DNA of 64,000 nucleotides from an uncultured Brachyspira sp. (GCF_944393015.1 NZ_CALXYQ010000003.1:1-64000); one strand, 5' to 3'; shown: positions 14,341-23,565, counted from the stretch's first letter. Notes: generated by a model from the sequence alone, not told the origin. Translations and numbers: made by a program.

Positions 14341-14607
14341 TTATTTATAATTTGTAAAATTAAAAAATAAATCTGTTTTTATATTATTATCTCTATATAT
14401 GATTTCATTACAAAGTTCTTTATATGCTCTATCAATTACTTCTAAATCATTTGAAGATAAAATAAATAATTCGTATTTTTTATCATCCTGAATTATTAAA
14501 TAATACCTTTCTTTTATTCCTAATAAATTAATATTATCAGTTCGCTTATATATGCGTATAGGTTTTTCAATAAGAAATAAACTATCATCTGTTAATATTT
14601 TAAGCAT
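14341..14607 (-). CDS. Hypothetical small phage protein
   Basis: An 88-residue alpha/beta protein with strand segments KPIRIYKR and KERYYLIIQ. It precedes the previous gene by 12 bases in the same operon. No family recognised. Confidence 0.45.
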   Translation of the reverse strand: MLKILTDDSLFLIEKPIRIYKRTDNINLLGIKERYYLIIQDDKKYELFILSSNDLEVIDRAYKELCNEIIYRDNNIKTDLFFNFTNYK

Positions 14608-14665
14608 ATAAACTTCCTCTTTTAATAAAATCTTATATAAATAATCAAAATAATATTTTGACTAT

Positions 14666-15517
14666 TTAAGCAGTTATTAATTCTTTATACTTCAGCATTT
14701 CTATATCTACTACTTTTAAATTTATAAGTCTGCTTGTTAGTCTGCCTTTCATATATTCAGCATCAGTTTTTTTATTTAAACCTTTTAATAAATCATCATA
14801 GCTTTTATTTGATGTGAGAATAACTGTTTTTTCTCCACTTCTAATATTGTCAAATATTTTATAGTATCCATCTATAGCATAATGAAAGCCAACGCTATCA
14901 ATATCATCTATCATAATAATATCTGCATTTTTGGCATTATCTATTTTTTTATCAATAGTAGATTTCATATCTTTATCCTTAGCATTTTGATTAAATAAGT
15001 TTTTATGCAAATCTTCAAAATGGCTTGCTCTCATATACATCACTTTTATATTATTGATAGCGTATATCTGCCATAACATTTTAAGCATTGTAGTTTTGCC
15101 TGTTCCGCTTTTACCTCTGAAATATAATGACATTGTACTTCCTACATTCAAATATTTTTTTATAGAATTAATCAATTCAGTTTGATTGAATCTTTCTGCA
15201 AAAATATCTAAAGTCATTTCATTGTCTAGTGTACCAAACACTAAATTATATGTTTTTATAAGGTTATCAATTCTTTCTATCTTTTCTGATATTTTACTTT
15301 TTTCATCGCTGACGCAGTCGCACATAGTAGGCAGGCTGTATCGTCTTCCTGAAAAACTTAAATCATCTGAAACTTTTAAAAATCCGTACTCGTCGCATTT
15401 TGTGCAGTTCGGATCTTTTCCGTCTCTTGCTTTTGATTTTAATTCTTCCAAATATTTTTTATAGCTTTGCAGACAGTAACTGCTATCCGCAATTTGCAAT
15501 TTGTGAATACGCATCAT
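14666..15517 (-). CDS. DnaC/IstB-like helicase loader ATPase
   Basis: A 283-residue AAA+ protein. The N-terminus has CTKC (38-41) and CDC (66-68), a likely zinc site as in phage DnaC relatives. Walker A is GKSGTGKTT (135-143), Walker B IIMIDD (200-205), sensor 1 VILTSNKS near 233, and an arginine-rich GRLTSRLI follows. It would load the replicative helicase at the phage origin. Its start overlaps the end of the initiator gene by 35 bases in another frame, a usual pair in phage replication modules. Confidence 0.8.
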   Translation of the reverse strand: MMRIHKLQIADSSYCLQSYKKYLEELKSKARDGKDPNCTKCDEYGFLKVSDDLSFSGRRYSLPTMCDCVSDEKSKISEKIERIDNLIKTYNLVFGTLDNEMTLDIFAERFNQTELINSIKKYLNVGSTMSLYFRGKSGTGKTTMLKMLWQIYAINNIKVMYMRASHFEDLHKNLFNQNAKDKDMKSTIDKKIDNAKNADIIMIDDIDSVGFHYAIDGYYKIFDNIRSGEKTVILTSNKSYDDLLKGLNKKTDAEYMKGRLTSRLINLKVVDIEMLKYKELITA

Positions 15518-16388
15518 CTAGGTTTCCTCTTTCTTCTATAATTTTTAATAAATAATTAAGTTTATCAATTCCGCTTGGTATTGTGTATTTTTTTGTTTCC
15601 TGTGTTTCCACGCTTTGAGTTTTATTTTCTTTGTTCGTATTATTTTGTTTTTCTGTTTCTAATAAAGCATACTGTGTTAAATCCTGAAGTTTTAAAGACG
15701 GCTGACTTCCTAATGAGTTTGATTTTTTTAGTTTTAAAAATCTTATTTTTACTGTTTCTAAAATATCATCAATATTGTTATTTATTCTATTCTTGAAAAT
15801 ATTTAGAATCTCTTTTTTATATCTTGCTCTCACTGAATAATCTAATTTTTCAAGCAATAATTCTTCATACAATTTTTTAAACTTTTCTAAAAACTCATTT
15901 TGAAGCTGAAGCTCTTTTATCTCTTTATCATCTGTTAAAAGTTTTGCAGGATATATTGGATTTTCGTCTATATCTTCATTAAACAAACTAGGCTCATCAT
16001 ATATCACAGTAACAGGAGCTTCGAGTTCCTGAAGTTTTTTATCTTCCTCTTTCAGCTCCTCAATTTTATTTTTCAAATTAGTAAAGTCATATACTAATCC
16101 TACTTTTATACATCGTTTGTCTTTATATGTTCTTGCTATTTTTATTTTTAAATAGCCTTTTGCCTGCAGGCTTTTTCTTTGTCTTGTACATCTTCTGCTG
16201 ATATCTTTATCTCTAATTTCATTAAAATCTTTATTTACTAAATGAAATATCCAGCATATAAACTCAAACTCGCTTGTTGTTAATCCTAGTCTAGTTCTAT
16301 ATTCAAGCACTTCAAAAGGTATTGTTAACAAATCTGCAGGATAATCTATTTTTCCGTAAAGTGCCGAAAACTTTTCTAACTCTGCCAT
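15483..16388 (-). CDS. Phage replication initiator-like protein
   Basis: A 301-residue protein beginning with a helix-turn-helix-like segment: LTTSEFEFICWIFHLVNKD, RDKDISRRCTRQRKSLQAKGYLKI, as in winged-helix replisome organisers. A charged coiled-coil region (110-190) and a C-terminal low-complexity Asn/Thr/Lys stretch follow. Its position directly before the DnaC-like loader supports origin binding. Its ATG overlaps the stop of a 16-codon frame (16436-16388) with its own GGAGG, perhaps a leader for coupling. First gene of the minus-strand early operon. Confidence 0.65.
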   Translation of the reverse strand: MAELEKFSALYGKIDYPADLLTIPFEVLEYRTRLGLTTSEFEFICWIFHLVNKDFNEIRDKDISRRCTRQRKSLQAKGYLKIKIARTYKDKRCIKVGLVYDFTNLKNKIEELKEEDKKLQELEAPVTVIYDEPSLFNEDIDENPIYPAKLLTDDKEIKELQLQNEFLEKFKKLYEELLLEKLDYSVRARYKKEILNIFKNRINNNIDDILETVKIRFLKLKKSNSLGSQPSLKLQDLTQYALLETEKQNNTNKENKTQSVETQETKKYTIPSGIDKLNYLLKIIEERGNLDDAYSQIANCG

Positions 16389-16673
16389 TATTCTATACCG
16401 CCTAATATATTTTTATAAGTCAATTTTCGTACTAACATTAAACCGCCTCCGTGATAGTATTTTTTAAAAAATATTCCTCCTTCTGCAGTGATAAAAATTA
16501 TTAAAGCAAAGAACTGCCTAAATGATTTAAATAAATTTATGCTGCATTTGTTTTTGATATTTTTTAGCAGGAATGCTAATTGATGAAATAAACTCTGTTC
16601 TTTATCTAAAAAAGTCAAGCATAACTTTTTAGTTGCAATTATTATCGAGATTTTTAAGGATTGATGTTGTTTT

Positions 16674-16710
16674 AAATCTAGTATGTTTTTTACGCATACT
16701 AGATTTTTTA
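16674..16710 (+). terminator. Perfect 12-bp hairpin with T tract
   Basis: AAATCTAGTATG and CATACTAGATTT are exact inverted copies around a nine-base loop, followed on the plus strand by six T. No plus-strand gene leads into it, so it may instead be an operator or protect the island edge. The stretch 16389-17029 otherwise holds no gene I can support; the rest is element copy A and a promoter. Confidence 0.5.
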
Positions 16711-16801
16711 TTGTGTCGATTTTTATTGTGAAAGAAGATTGTAAAACTCGTACCGCTTTCCATAGTCTTAGAAAATTCGTTAAAATTAAAATTTTCAGTA
16801 T

Positions 16802-16988
16802 ATACCTAAACAATTATATTCTGTCAGAAATAATTTTTTTAAATTTTAAATATATACATGGCTTTGCCCGCCGCTCTGCATGCTTACGCAGCCCACTTCT
16901 TTTGCGACTGAAGGAAGTATCTTTAGGTAGGCATGCGGCTGGAAAAAGAACAAGAATAAAATAGACAAACTTAAAAAATTTTAGTATA
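16802..16988. repeat. Dispersed inverted-end element, copy A
   Basis: Begins TATACCTAAACAATTATATT and ends AAAAAATTTTAGTATA; 187 bp. The ends are imperfect inverted repeats of each other (TATAC...GTC and GAC...GTATA). The interior carries the GC-richer string GGCTTTGCCCGCCGCTCTGC. Bases 16775-16806 also resemble an element end, so part of another copy may abut it. Confidence 0.7.
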
Positions 16989-16992
16989 TTTA

Positions 16993-17020
16993 TTGACTAT
17001 TATGATTTTTTGATTATATT
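16993..17020 (+). promoter_or_regulatory. Promoter of the Rrf2 gene, giving an almost leaderless mRNA
   Basis: TTGACT (16993-16998), 16-bp spacer, TATATT (17015-17020). Start would fall at 17026-17028, two to four bases before the ATG at 17030. No Shine-Dalgarno is present. Confidence 0.5.
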
Positions 17021-17029
17021 TATAATACT

Positions 17030-17470
17030 ATGAAAATTAATACTAAATTATCAGTTGCAGCACATATAGTTTTGTGTATAGCATTTTTTGAAAATGAAGG
17101 CACTACATCCCATTTACTAGCAAAAAGTGTAAGAACTAATCCTTCTATAATAAGGAAGATTTTATTAAAACTTCAGGATGCAGGAATAGTTGAAACTAAT
17201 AAAAAGGGCAGCAGACTTATAAAAGATGAAAAAGATATAACGCTTCTTTCTATATATAAAGCCGTATTTACAGAGGAGGAGAGGGGGCTTTTTAATTTTC
17301 ATGAACCTAATCATGTTTGTCCTGTGGGATGTGCAATGTTTGATGTTTTGGGTGAAGAGTTTAATAATGTAAGGCTTGATTTTGAAAAGTCTATGTCTAA
17401 AATAACTATTAAACAAATAGCCGATGAAGTGAGAAAAAGAAAAAAGCATTTGGATTTTATGAATAAATAA
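17030..17470 (+). CDS. Rrf2 family transcriptional regulator
   Basis: A 146-residue winged-helix protein typical of Rrf2 (KINTKLSVAAHIVLCIAF; SIIRKILLKLQDAGIVETNKKGS; DITLLSIYKAV). It keeps only HVCPVGCAM in place of the three-cysteine iron-sulfur loop of IscR/NsrR, like the YwnA-type branch, so thiol or ligand sensing is possible. It stands alone between two copies of the dispersed element and seems to be translated from a nearly leaderless mRNA. Its targets are unknown. Confidence 0.85.
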   Translation: MKINTKLSVAAHIVLCIAFFENEGTTSHLLAKSVRTNPSIIRKILLKLQDAGIVETNKKGSRLIKDEKDITLLSIYKAVFTEEERGLFNFHEPNHVCPVGCAMFDVLGEEFNNVRLDFEKSMSKITIKQIADEVRKRKKHLDFMNK

Positions 17471-17479
17471 TTTTTAATA

Positions 17480-17805
17480 TATACCTAAACAACTATATTT
17501 TGTCAAAAATTATTTTATTATTTTTATTATTTGTGGGGACTAGCCCCACCGCTCTGCGTACTTCGTAACACCCCCCTGTTCTTTTGTTGGCACAGGCGAA
17601 GCCCGCCTGCGGCGAGAACCAAAAAGCCTGCATTTATTGTCTAAATTTAGGTTATGTCATATATTTAATAAGTATATATTTAATATGAAGTTATAGTAAT
17701 TGCGTTTTTTGCAACTTTGGCGAAGCCCGCAGAGCGTGTGCAGCAAAAAAGTTGATAATTCTATATAAAGTGTATCAGTTAACAAACTTAAAAATTTTCA
17801 GTATA
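17480..17805. repeat. Dispersed inverted-end element, copy B
   Basis: Begins TATACCTAAACAACTATATT and ends AAAAATTTTCAGTATA; 326 bp. The interior has TGGGGACTAGCCCCA, a GTTCTTTTG...GAACC arm pair, and a long hairpin ending AAAAAAGTTG. It separates the Rrf2 and Crp/Fnr genes; no gene is seen in it. Confidence 0.8.
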
Positions 17806-17807
17806 GG

Positions 17808-18521
17808 TTAATTTTTTATATTTATAATGCTTATTCTGTTTCCGTCTAATTCTATAATATTTTCTTTTGATAGTCTGTTTAATTCTCTTGATAATGCACT
17901 TCTGTCTGCTGATATAAACTCTGCTAATTTATCTCTATTGAATGGTATAATTATATTTTTAGATTTTTGTATATTAGCCATATATTTAATGTATATTATT
18001 ATTTTGCTTCTTAAACTTTTCTGACTTAGAATATCATTTTTAAAAGCTAGGAATTTATTTTTATCGGATATCACTCTTAATAAATTATGAAGAAACATAT
18101 TTTTAATATTATTATCATTTGCTTTAAATATATTTTGTATATTTATTTTAATTAATTCTGTATTTTCCAATGCTAAAGCCTGTATTGATGATACTTTATT
18201 TGTAGAAAAAGCGAATGCTTCAGCAAATATATCCCCCTGAGTCAATATATTTACAATGTTTTTTCTAGTGTCATCATATTCTTTTGAGATTTCCACTTTC
18301 CCTTTCAATATAATATATATATTTTCTATTATATCGCCTGTATCTATTATTATATTTGATTTTTTAAAAGATTTCTTTTCTACTTTTAAATCTTCCAAAA
18401 TATTAACGATTTCATCTTTATTTATATTACTAAATACTTCTGATTTTATTAAAATATCTATATAGTCATTCATAATATGTTCATTTAAAATATTAATGTT
18501 ATTGTTAGCTAATACTAACAT
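17808..18521 (-). CDS. Crp/Fnr family transcriptional regulator
   Basis: A 237-residue protein; a start at Met17 (18473) is equally possible and neither has a clear ribosome site. Residues about 25-130 form the cyclic-nucleotide-binding-like beta-roll (IIIDTGDIIENIYIILKGKV, GDIFAEAFAF). The C-terminal helix-turn-helix reads RDKLAEFISADRSALSRELN. No cysteine cluster of the Fnr type is present. It is divergent from the sialic-acid symporter operon and shares its upstream region, so it may regulate it. Confidence 0.8.
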   Translation of the reverse strand: MLVLANNNINILNEHIMNDYIDILIKSEVFSNINKDEIVNILEDLKVEKKSFKKSNIIIDTGDIIENIYIILKGKVEISKEYDDTRKNIVNILTQGDIFAEAFAFSTNKVSSIQALALENTELIKINIQNIFKANDNNIKNMFLHNLLRVISDKNKFLAFKNDILSQKSLRSKIIIYIKYMANIQKSKNIIIPFNRDKLAEFISADRSALSRELNRLSKENIIELDGNRISIINIKN

Positions 18522-18570
18522 TTTTTAACAAAAAATCAATATTTTTATTATTTAATTATGATTTTTTATA

Positions 18571-18595
18571 TTATTATTGTGGGCTTCAATAATAA
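18571..18595. promoter_or_regulatory. Inverted repeat between the Crp/Fnr gene and the symporter
   Basis: TTATTATTG and CAATAATAA are exact inverted copies around a seven-base spacer. It could be a regulator site or leader hairpin of the Crp/Fnr gene. Confidence 0.3.
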
Positions 18596-18670
18596 AAAAA
18601 TGCTTTTTAGTATGTTTTTTGTAGAATTCTGATTTTTTTATTATAAAATTTAATTTATTTCTATATTTTA

Positions 18671-18720
18671 TTGACAATGCAGGTTTATTTTACTATACTA
18701 TAATTGTTCACGTGAACAAT
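18671..18720 (+). promoter_or_regulatory. Promoter plus palindromic operator of the symporter operon
   Basis: TTGACA (18671-18676), exactly 17 bp, TATACT (18694-18699). Directly after it lies an 18-bp perfect palindrome, ATTGTTCACGTGAACAAT (18703-18720), covering the predicted start point. A repressor bound there would block initiation. Confidence 0.75.
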
Positions 18721-18741
18721 ATTATTTATAGGAGAACTTAT

Positions 18742-20274
18742 ATGGCTTGGCATTGGTTTGACTGGATAGTCATCGGACTATACTTCGTTGTAATGTTTTT
18801 AATTGGTATGTTCTTTGCTAGAAGAACAAAATCTACAGATGATTATTTCAAAGCTGGCGGAAGGGTTCCTGCTTTGGTAACAGCTATGAGTATTTATGCT
18901 ACAGCTTTATCATCTATTTCATTTATAGCTATACCTGCTTCTGTTTATAATAACAGCTGGCTGCTTGGTATGGCTCCTTTAGGAATTATTTTAATGGTAT
19001 TATGGGCTGCTTATACTTTTGTACCATTCTTCAGAAGAGTTAATGTTACTACTGCTTATGAATATTTAGGAAGAAGATTTGATAATTCTTTCAGACTTGT
19101 CGGAAGTTTAACATTCATACTTTTCCATGTTGTAAGAATGGCAATAGTTATTTATCTTCCTACATTGGCAATACAGCAGGTACTTCCTACTCTTAATCCT
19201 GTTTTAATAACAGTTATAGTATCAATATTCTGTGTTGCTTATACATCTATGGGCGGTATAGAAGCAGTATTATGGTCTGATGCCATACAAACAGTTGTAC
19301 TTCTTTTAGGTGCTTTCTTAGTAATTATAGTAGGTTTCTCATCTGCTCCTGAAGGAATAGGTCAAGGATTCAAGCTTTTAGCTGATGATGGAAAAATCAT
19401 AAGCCCTGATTTCTTCTCATTAGATTTAGCTAAATCAAGTATCTGGGTTATGATAGTTGGCGGTTTTGTTAACTCTATATATTCTTATGTAGGCAGCCAA
19501 GATATAGTTCAAAGATATGCTACAAACAAAGATGAAAATGAAGCTAAAAAAAGTTTATTTATGAATGTTCCTTTACTTTGTACTAGTGTAATAATATTCA
19601 TAGGTATGGGTTCTGCTTTATATATTTATTTCCATTTCAAAACTACATTACCGGAAAATGTTAATGGTAATGCTATACTTCCTTACTTTGTTGTAAATGC
19701 TTTACCAGTTGGTATATCCGGACTTGTAATAGCTGCTATATTCGCTGCGGCTCAATCTACAGTATCATCTAGTTTAAATTCTGTTTCTACTTGTATGACT
19801 GCTGATATATTAGAATATTTCAAACCTGATATGGAAGATGCTTCTAAATTAAAATTTGCTAGATTATCAAGCTGGATAGTAGGTATATTCAGTACATTAC
19901 TTGCTATTTACTTTATATTTAATGGTCAAAGTGATATGTTCTTATATTTCCAAGCTATAACAGGTCTTTTAGGCGGTCCTATAGCTGCTGTATTTTTGGT
20001 AGGTATATTCTTTGATAAAATTGAAAGTAAAGCAGTATGGGTTGGATTTGCTCTTTCTGTAATAGTGGCATTCTATGTTAGCGATCCTGCTGGCATGCTT
20101 ACTAAATTTATACCCGGTTATGCTAAACCAAAAATCTTTGAATTTATGATTTCATTTATAATCATAGGTGTTGGCGTAATAGGTTCTTTCTTAGCTTCTT
20201 TTGCTTTTGGAAAACCAAGTCCTGAAAAAATAAAAGGATTAACTTATTCTACAACTATGAAAAATAAAAAATAA
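18742..20274 (+). CDS. Sodium:solute symporter (SSS family), probably sialic acid
   Basis: A 510-residue membrane protein from the ATG at 18742, which has AGGAGA; an upstream GTG lies within the operator and is unlikely. It shows the SSS signature early (TDDYFKAGGRVPALVTAMS, residues about 30-50), GGIEAVLWSDAIQTVVLL in the middle and about 13 hydrophobic segments. SSS carriers couple uptake to sodium. The next gene encodes a NanM-like mutarotase, the usual partner of sialic-acid carriers, so the substrate is inferred from context. Confidence 0.8.
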   Translation: MAWHWFDWIVIGLYFVVMFLIGMFFARRTKSTDDYFKAGGRVPALVTAMSIYATALSSISFIAIPASVYNNSWLLGMAPLGIILMVLWAAYTFVPFFRRVNVTTAYEYLGRRFDNSFRLVGSLTFILFHVVRMAIVIYLPTLAIQQVLPTLNPVLITVIVSIFCVAYTSMGGIEAVLWSDAIQTVVLLLGAFLVIIVGFSSAPEGIGQGFKLLADDGKIISPDFFSLDLAKSSIWVMIVGGFVNSIYSYVGSQDIVQRYATNKDENEAKKSLFMNVPLLCTSVIIFIGMGSALYIYFHFKTTLPENVNGNAILPYFVVNALPVGISGLVIAAIFAAAQSTVSSSLNSVSTCMTADILEYFKPDMEDASKLKFARLSSWIVGIFSTLLAIYFIFNGQSDMFLYFQAITGLLGGPIAAVFLVGIFFDKIESKAVWVGFALSVIVAFYVSDPAGMLTKFIPGYAKPKIFEFMISFIIIGVGVIGSFLASFAFGKPSPEKIKGLTYSTTMKNKK

Positions 20275-20311
20275 TAAATAATAAAAGTATAGTTATTATA
20301 AGGAAATAGAA

Positions 20312-21469
20312 ATGAAAAAAATTTGTTTAATATTTTTATTTAGTTTATTTGCTTTAAGCTGTTCAAGTAATACTTCAACTTCTTCATCAAATAGTAATGT
20401 ATTAGATTCAAAAGTTGATAAAAAAATAGTTTGGGAAATGGGAGGACATTTACCTGCTCAGACAGGAATGGAAAAAAACATTGGTACTGCCGGAGTTTTA
20501 TATGGTTCTTTAGCTGACAAATATATAGTTGTTGGCGGCGGTGCTAACTTTCCTGAAGAATCTGTACTTAATGGCGGAGCTAAAAAAACTTATTCTGATA
20601 TTTATATGCTTGAAGATAAAAATGGAGTATTAGAAGTTGTTGAGCATATTAATTGGGAAAATGAGTTAGGATATGGTGCTTCTGTAACAGTTACAAATGG
20701 AATATACTATATCGGAGGTTCTTCAAACCCTGAAGCTGATGATGATATATTATTCATTACATTAAAAGATAATAAATTGAATGTTGAAAAAATAGGGGAT
20801 TTACCTTTCACATTACAAAATGGCGTAGCTGTTTATAAAGATAATAAATTATATATTATTACTGGTAAACAAGCAGGTAAAGGAAGCAATAAAGTTTATG
20901 AGTATGATTTAACTACTAAAGAAGCTAAAGAATTAGCTCCTGTACCTGGAGAAGCAAGCAGAACTCAGGCAGTTGCTCAGTTATTAAACGGCAATATATA
21001 TGTATTCAGCGGCGGAGATGCCACTGCTTATACTGACGGCTACAAATATGACTTTGCTAATAATACTTGGGAAAAAGTTGCTGATGTAGCTTTAAATGGA
21101 GAGGGAATATCTTTACTTGGTGCTGTATCTGTAAAACTTAATGAAAATGAAATGCTTGTTATAGGCGGTTTTAATAAAGCTGTTTATGATGATGCTGTTT
21201 ATAATTTAGGTAATTTACAGGGTGCCGAATTAGCCAATTTCAGAGCAGGATATTTTGGTGCTGATCCTTATGAATTTAATTGGAACAGCAACATATTAAT
21301 TTATAATTGTGAATCTAATACTTGGAAGACAATAGGGGAAGTTCCTTTCGATGCTCCTTGCGGTGAAGGTTTAATATTGATAGGAAACAAAATATACTCA
21401 ATAAATGGTGAAATAAAACCTGGTATTAGAACTGACAAAATGTATGTTGGTACAATTATTGCTAAATAA
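20312..21469 (+). CDS. nanM: N-acetylneuraminate epimerase-like lipoprotein (cyclically permuted mutarotase)
   Basis: A 385-residue kelch-type beta-propeller with a lipoprotein signal (LFALSCSSN, lipid on Cys19). Kelch blades include YIVVGGGANFPE, YYIGGSS, LYIITGKQAGKG, IYVFSGGDA and MLVIGGFNKAVY. GGGANFP and GYFGADPYEFNWN are typical of the permuted NanM family, which converts alpha- to beta-N-acetylneuraminate outside the cell so that the carrier can take it up. It follows the symporter by 37 bases in one operon and is closed by a strong terminator. Confidence 0.85.
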   Translation: MKKICLIFLFSLFALSCSSNTSTSSSNSNVLDSKVDKKIVWEMGGHLPAQTGMEKNIGTAGVLYGSLADKYIVVGGGANFPEESVLNGGAKKTYSDIYMLEDKNGVLEVVEHINWENELGYGASVTVTNGIYYIGGSSNPEADDDILFITLKDNKLNVEKIGDLPFTLQNGVAVYKDNKLYIITGKQAGKGSNKVYEYDLTTKEAKELAPVPGEASRTQAVAQLLNGNIYVFSGGDATAYTDGYKYDFANNTWEKVADVALNGEGISLLGAVSVKLNENEMLVIGGFNKAVYDDAVYNLGNLQGAELANFRAGYFGADPYEFNWNSNILIYNCESNTWKTIGEVPFDAPCGEGLILIGNKIYSINGEIKPGIRTDKMYVGTIIAK

Positions 21470-21499
21470 AGACACTATCTATTATTAAAAGTTTTCCAT

Positions 21500-21541
21500 A
21501 AATAAGGGCTTACTTAATAAAAAGTAAGCTCTTATTTTTTA
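21500..21541 (+). terminator. Terminator after nanM
   Basis: A 15-bp stem with one G-U pair (AATAAGGGCTTACTT and AAGTAAGCTCTTATT) followed by six T. Confidence 0.85.
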
Positions 21542-21589
21542 TTATTAATAGTAAATATATTTTAAATCCAAGCCTTTATGTTTTTTATT

Positions 21590-21891
21590 TATACCTAAAC
21601 AACTATATTTTGTCAAAATAAATTTATATTTTTGTTTTTATATCTGGGGCTTTGCCCCATACCCCAGTTCTTTTATTGGTATAAAAGAACCAAAAAAACT
21701 GCATTTTTAGTCTAAATTTAGGTTATACCATACATTTAATACATATATTTTTAATATAAAGTTCTAACAATTGCGTTTTCGCAAAGCGTATCCGAGCTTG
21801 TCGAGGATATAGCTACTTTTTTGTGCGGCAAAAAAGTTGATAATAATTATATAATGTGTAGTACTCGGCAAAATGAAATCATTTCAGTATA
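21590..21891. repeat. Dispersed inverted-end element, copy C
   Basis: Begins TATACCTAAACAACTATATT and ends ATTTCAGTATA; 302 bp. The interior has GGGGCTTTGCCCC, the hairpin pair GTTCTTTTATTGG/TAAAAGAACC, and ACTTTTTTGTGCGGCAAAAA. No gene is visible in 21542-22212; besides this element and the next repeat the rest is AT-rich DNA. Confidence 0.8.
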
Positions 21892-21975
21892 TATACATAT
21901 AAATGTTTTCATTATTTCTTTGTTTAATTTATAAAAGCATTACCATCCAAATTTTATTATATTTTTTATCTTATT

Positions 21976-22060
21976 CAACGCACGGTAAATGGATTCTTAT
22001 ATTTAATGAAATTGAAATTATTGTTTTGTTTATATATATAAAATTGCTTAACGTGCGGTG
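21976..22060. repeat. Small 85-bp inverted-repeat element, copy 1
   Basis: Bounded by CAACGCACGGTAAA and CTTAACGTGCGGTG, which match as inverted repeats at 11 of 14 positions. A second copy of the same length lies at 35460-35545. Both stand about 50-85 bp after a large dispersed element. Confidence 0.55.
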
Positions 22061-22212
22061 ATGAATGCTATAATTTCTTTTAAATTTTGGGTTGGCAGCA
22101 AAAATAACAGATTAAAATTTAAAAGAAATATAATTTAAAAATTACATAAGCAGTAGAAAACCTAAGGGGCGGGATTACAGGAATAACCCAATAATTTAAT
22201 TATGATTTAAAA

Positions 22213-22431
22213 TTATTCCATATCTTTAATAGTTACTACCAAACCGGCAGCTTCAAGTAATGATATGATATATAATTTATCTTTATCTTCTACATCTATA
22301 GCCATATTGCATACCCCAAATACAGGTTCAGGGGCAGGGCGTACAACAACTTCTATTCCTGCATCTAATAAAATTTTTTCAGCCTTAATCAAATCTCTTG
22401 GAGTCTGTAAATAACAAAAACTTTTTACCAT
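22213..22431 (-). CDS. DUF3343 protein, putative selenium/sulfur carrier
   Basis: A 72-residue protein fitting DUF3343 (SFCYLQTPRDLIKAEKILLDAGIEVVVRPAPEP in outline, with Cys6 and Cys41 in VFGVCNMAI). Family members are found beside YedF and a distinct class of cysteine desulfurase in genomes that use labile selenium. Here it is the last gene of exactly that set, two bases after the desulfurase. The carrier role is inferred from this context. Confidence 0.7.
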   Translation of the reverse strand: MVKSFCYLQTPRDLIKAEKILLDAGIEVVVRPAPEPVFGVCNMAIDVEDKDKLYIISLLEAAGLVVTIKDME

Positions 22432-22433
22432 AA

Positions 22434-23549
22434 TTACTTTCCTAATACATTTATTAAATATTCTAAATCTTCTTTTGTTGTATAAGGTGAAAAAGAAAAT
22501 CGTAAAGCACCATTATCATTTTTATAAAAGTTATGGGCTAAAAATGAACAATGAAAACCATATCGGCATTCTATATTATAATCTTCATATAGCTTATGAG
22601 CAAAATTAGCCATATTTATATTATTATCAATATCTGCTATTGAAAATAAAAATCCTTGTGTATCTTTATTTTTAGACCATATAACTTTATATTTATTCAT
22701 ATCTTCTATTTTTTTTATTGTATTTATTATATCATCTATATTTATATTCCAATCAGGCCTATTTTTCAATGCCGCCAAAAGCCCTATTATTCCAACAGTG
22801 TTTGGAGTACCAGATTCATATATTTCCGGTATGTTGTAAGGCGTTTCATAACCATCACCAAAACCGCCTCCAAAATATGCCGGATTTAATTTCTCAGGAT
22901 TTTTAACATAAAATCCGCCTGTTCCTGTTGGACCTAGAAGTCCTTTATGCCCTGTGAATGCTATAAAATCTATATTCCATTCATCAGTTTTTATCTTATG
23001 CATACCTACTGATTGAGTGGCATCTACAAGCATCGGTATATCGCCTATAGTTTCTTTAATTTTTTTAATAGGCTGTATAATACCGCTTATATTGCTTTCC
23101 ATATTAATGATAACTAATGATATTTTCTCTTTTTTTATCATTTCAGAAAGAGCATTTATATCTATTATACCTCCATCTAAAGAGGGTATTATTTTGTACT
23201 CTACATTTCTATTTATACTCAATTTGTATATAGGTCTTACTACTGCATTATGTTCTAATGTAGATATTAATACCTTACAGTTATTTAAATCAAACCCTAT
23301 AAGTATATCGTTTATTGATCTTGTAGCTCCTGGAGTAAATACTATATTTGAGGCATTTTTTACCCCCAAAAAATTTTCAGCTAGCAATTCTCTGCATTCT
23401 TCTATTTTTTGAGTAGTTTCTTTTCCTCTTTTAGTATTAACTCTTCCATAAGTACCGCCTACATTCATTAAGAAATTATGCATTTCTTCTGCAACTTCTT
23501 TAGGCTTTGGAAAACTTGTTGTAGAGTTATCAAAATAATAATTTTTCAT
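22434..23549 (-). CDS. Cysteine desulfurase family protein (selenium/sulfur handling type)
   Basis: A 371-residue class V aminotransferase-fold enzyme: YFDNSTTSFPKP at the start, an ATRSINDILIGF phosphate-binding region, and the PLP lysine in FTGHKGLLGPTGTGGFYV. The C-terminal RYGFHCSFLAH carries the cysteine that would hold the persulfide or perselenide. This group is often linked to YedF rather than to iron-sulfur assembly genes. It lies between yedF and the DUF3343 gene in one operon. Confidence 0.8.
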   Translation of the reverse strand: MKNYYFDNSTTSFPKPKEVAEEMHNFLMNVGGTYGRVNTKRGKETTQKIEECRELLAENFLGVKNASNIVFTPGATRSINDILIGFDLNNCKVLISTLEHNAVVRPIYKLSINRNVEYKIIPSLDGGIIDINALSEMIKKEKISLVIINMESNISGIIQPIKKIKETIGDIPMLVDATQSVGMHKIKTDEWNIDFIAFTGHKGLLGPTGTGGFYVKNPEKLNPAYFGGGFGDGYETPYNIPEIYESGTPNTVGIIGLLAALKNRPDWNINIDDIINTIKKIEDMNKYKVIWSKNKDTQGFLFSIADIDNNINMANFAHKLYEDYNIECRYGFHCSFLAHNFYKNDNGALRFSFSPYTTKEDLEYLINVLGK

Positions 23550-23565
23550 AATGCATTTTTAATTT

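Noticed and set aside
16388-16813. Minus-strand 141-residue frame upstream of the replication initiator
   Set aside because: No ribosome site, no family features, and it runs through the perfect hairpin at 16674-16710 and the edge of a repeat element. A 16-codon frame at its end with GGAGG may still be translated.
17480-17805. Non-coding RNA gene such as a 6S or tmRNA fragment in the GC-richer repeat body
   Set aside because: The same block recurs in other dispersed copies with insertions and inversion, which fits a repeat family better than a single-copy RNA gene.
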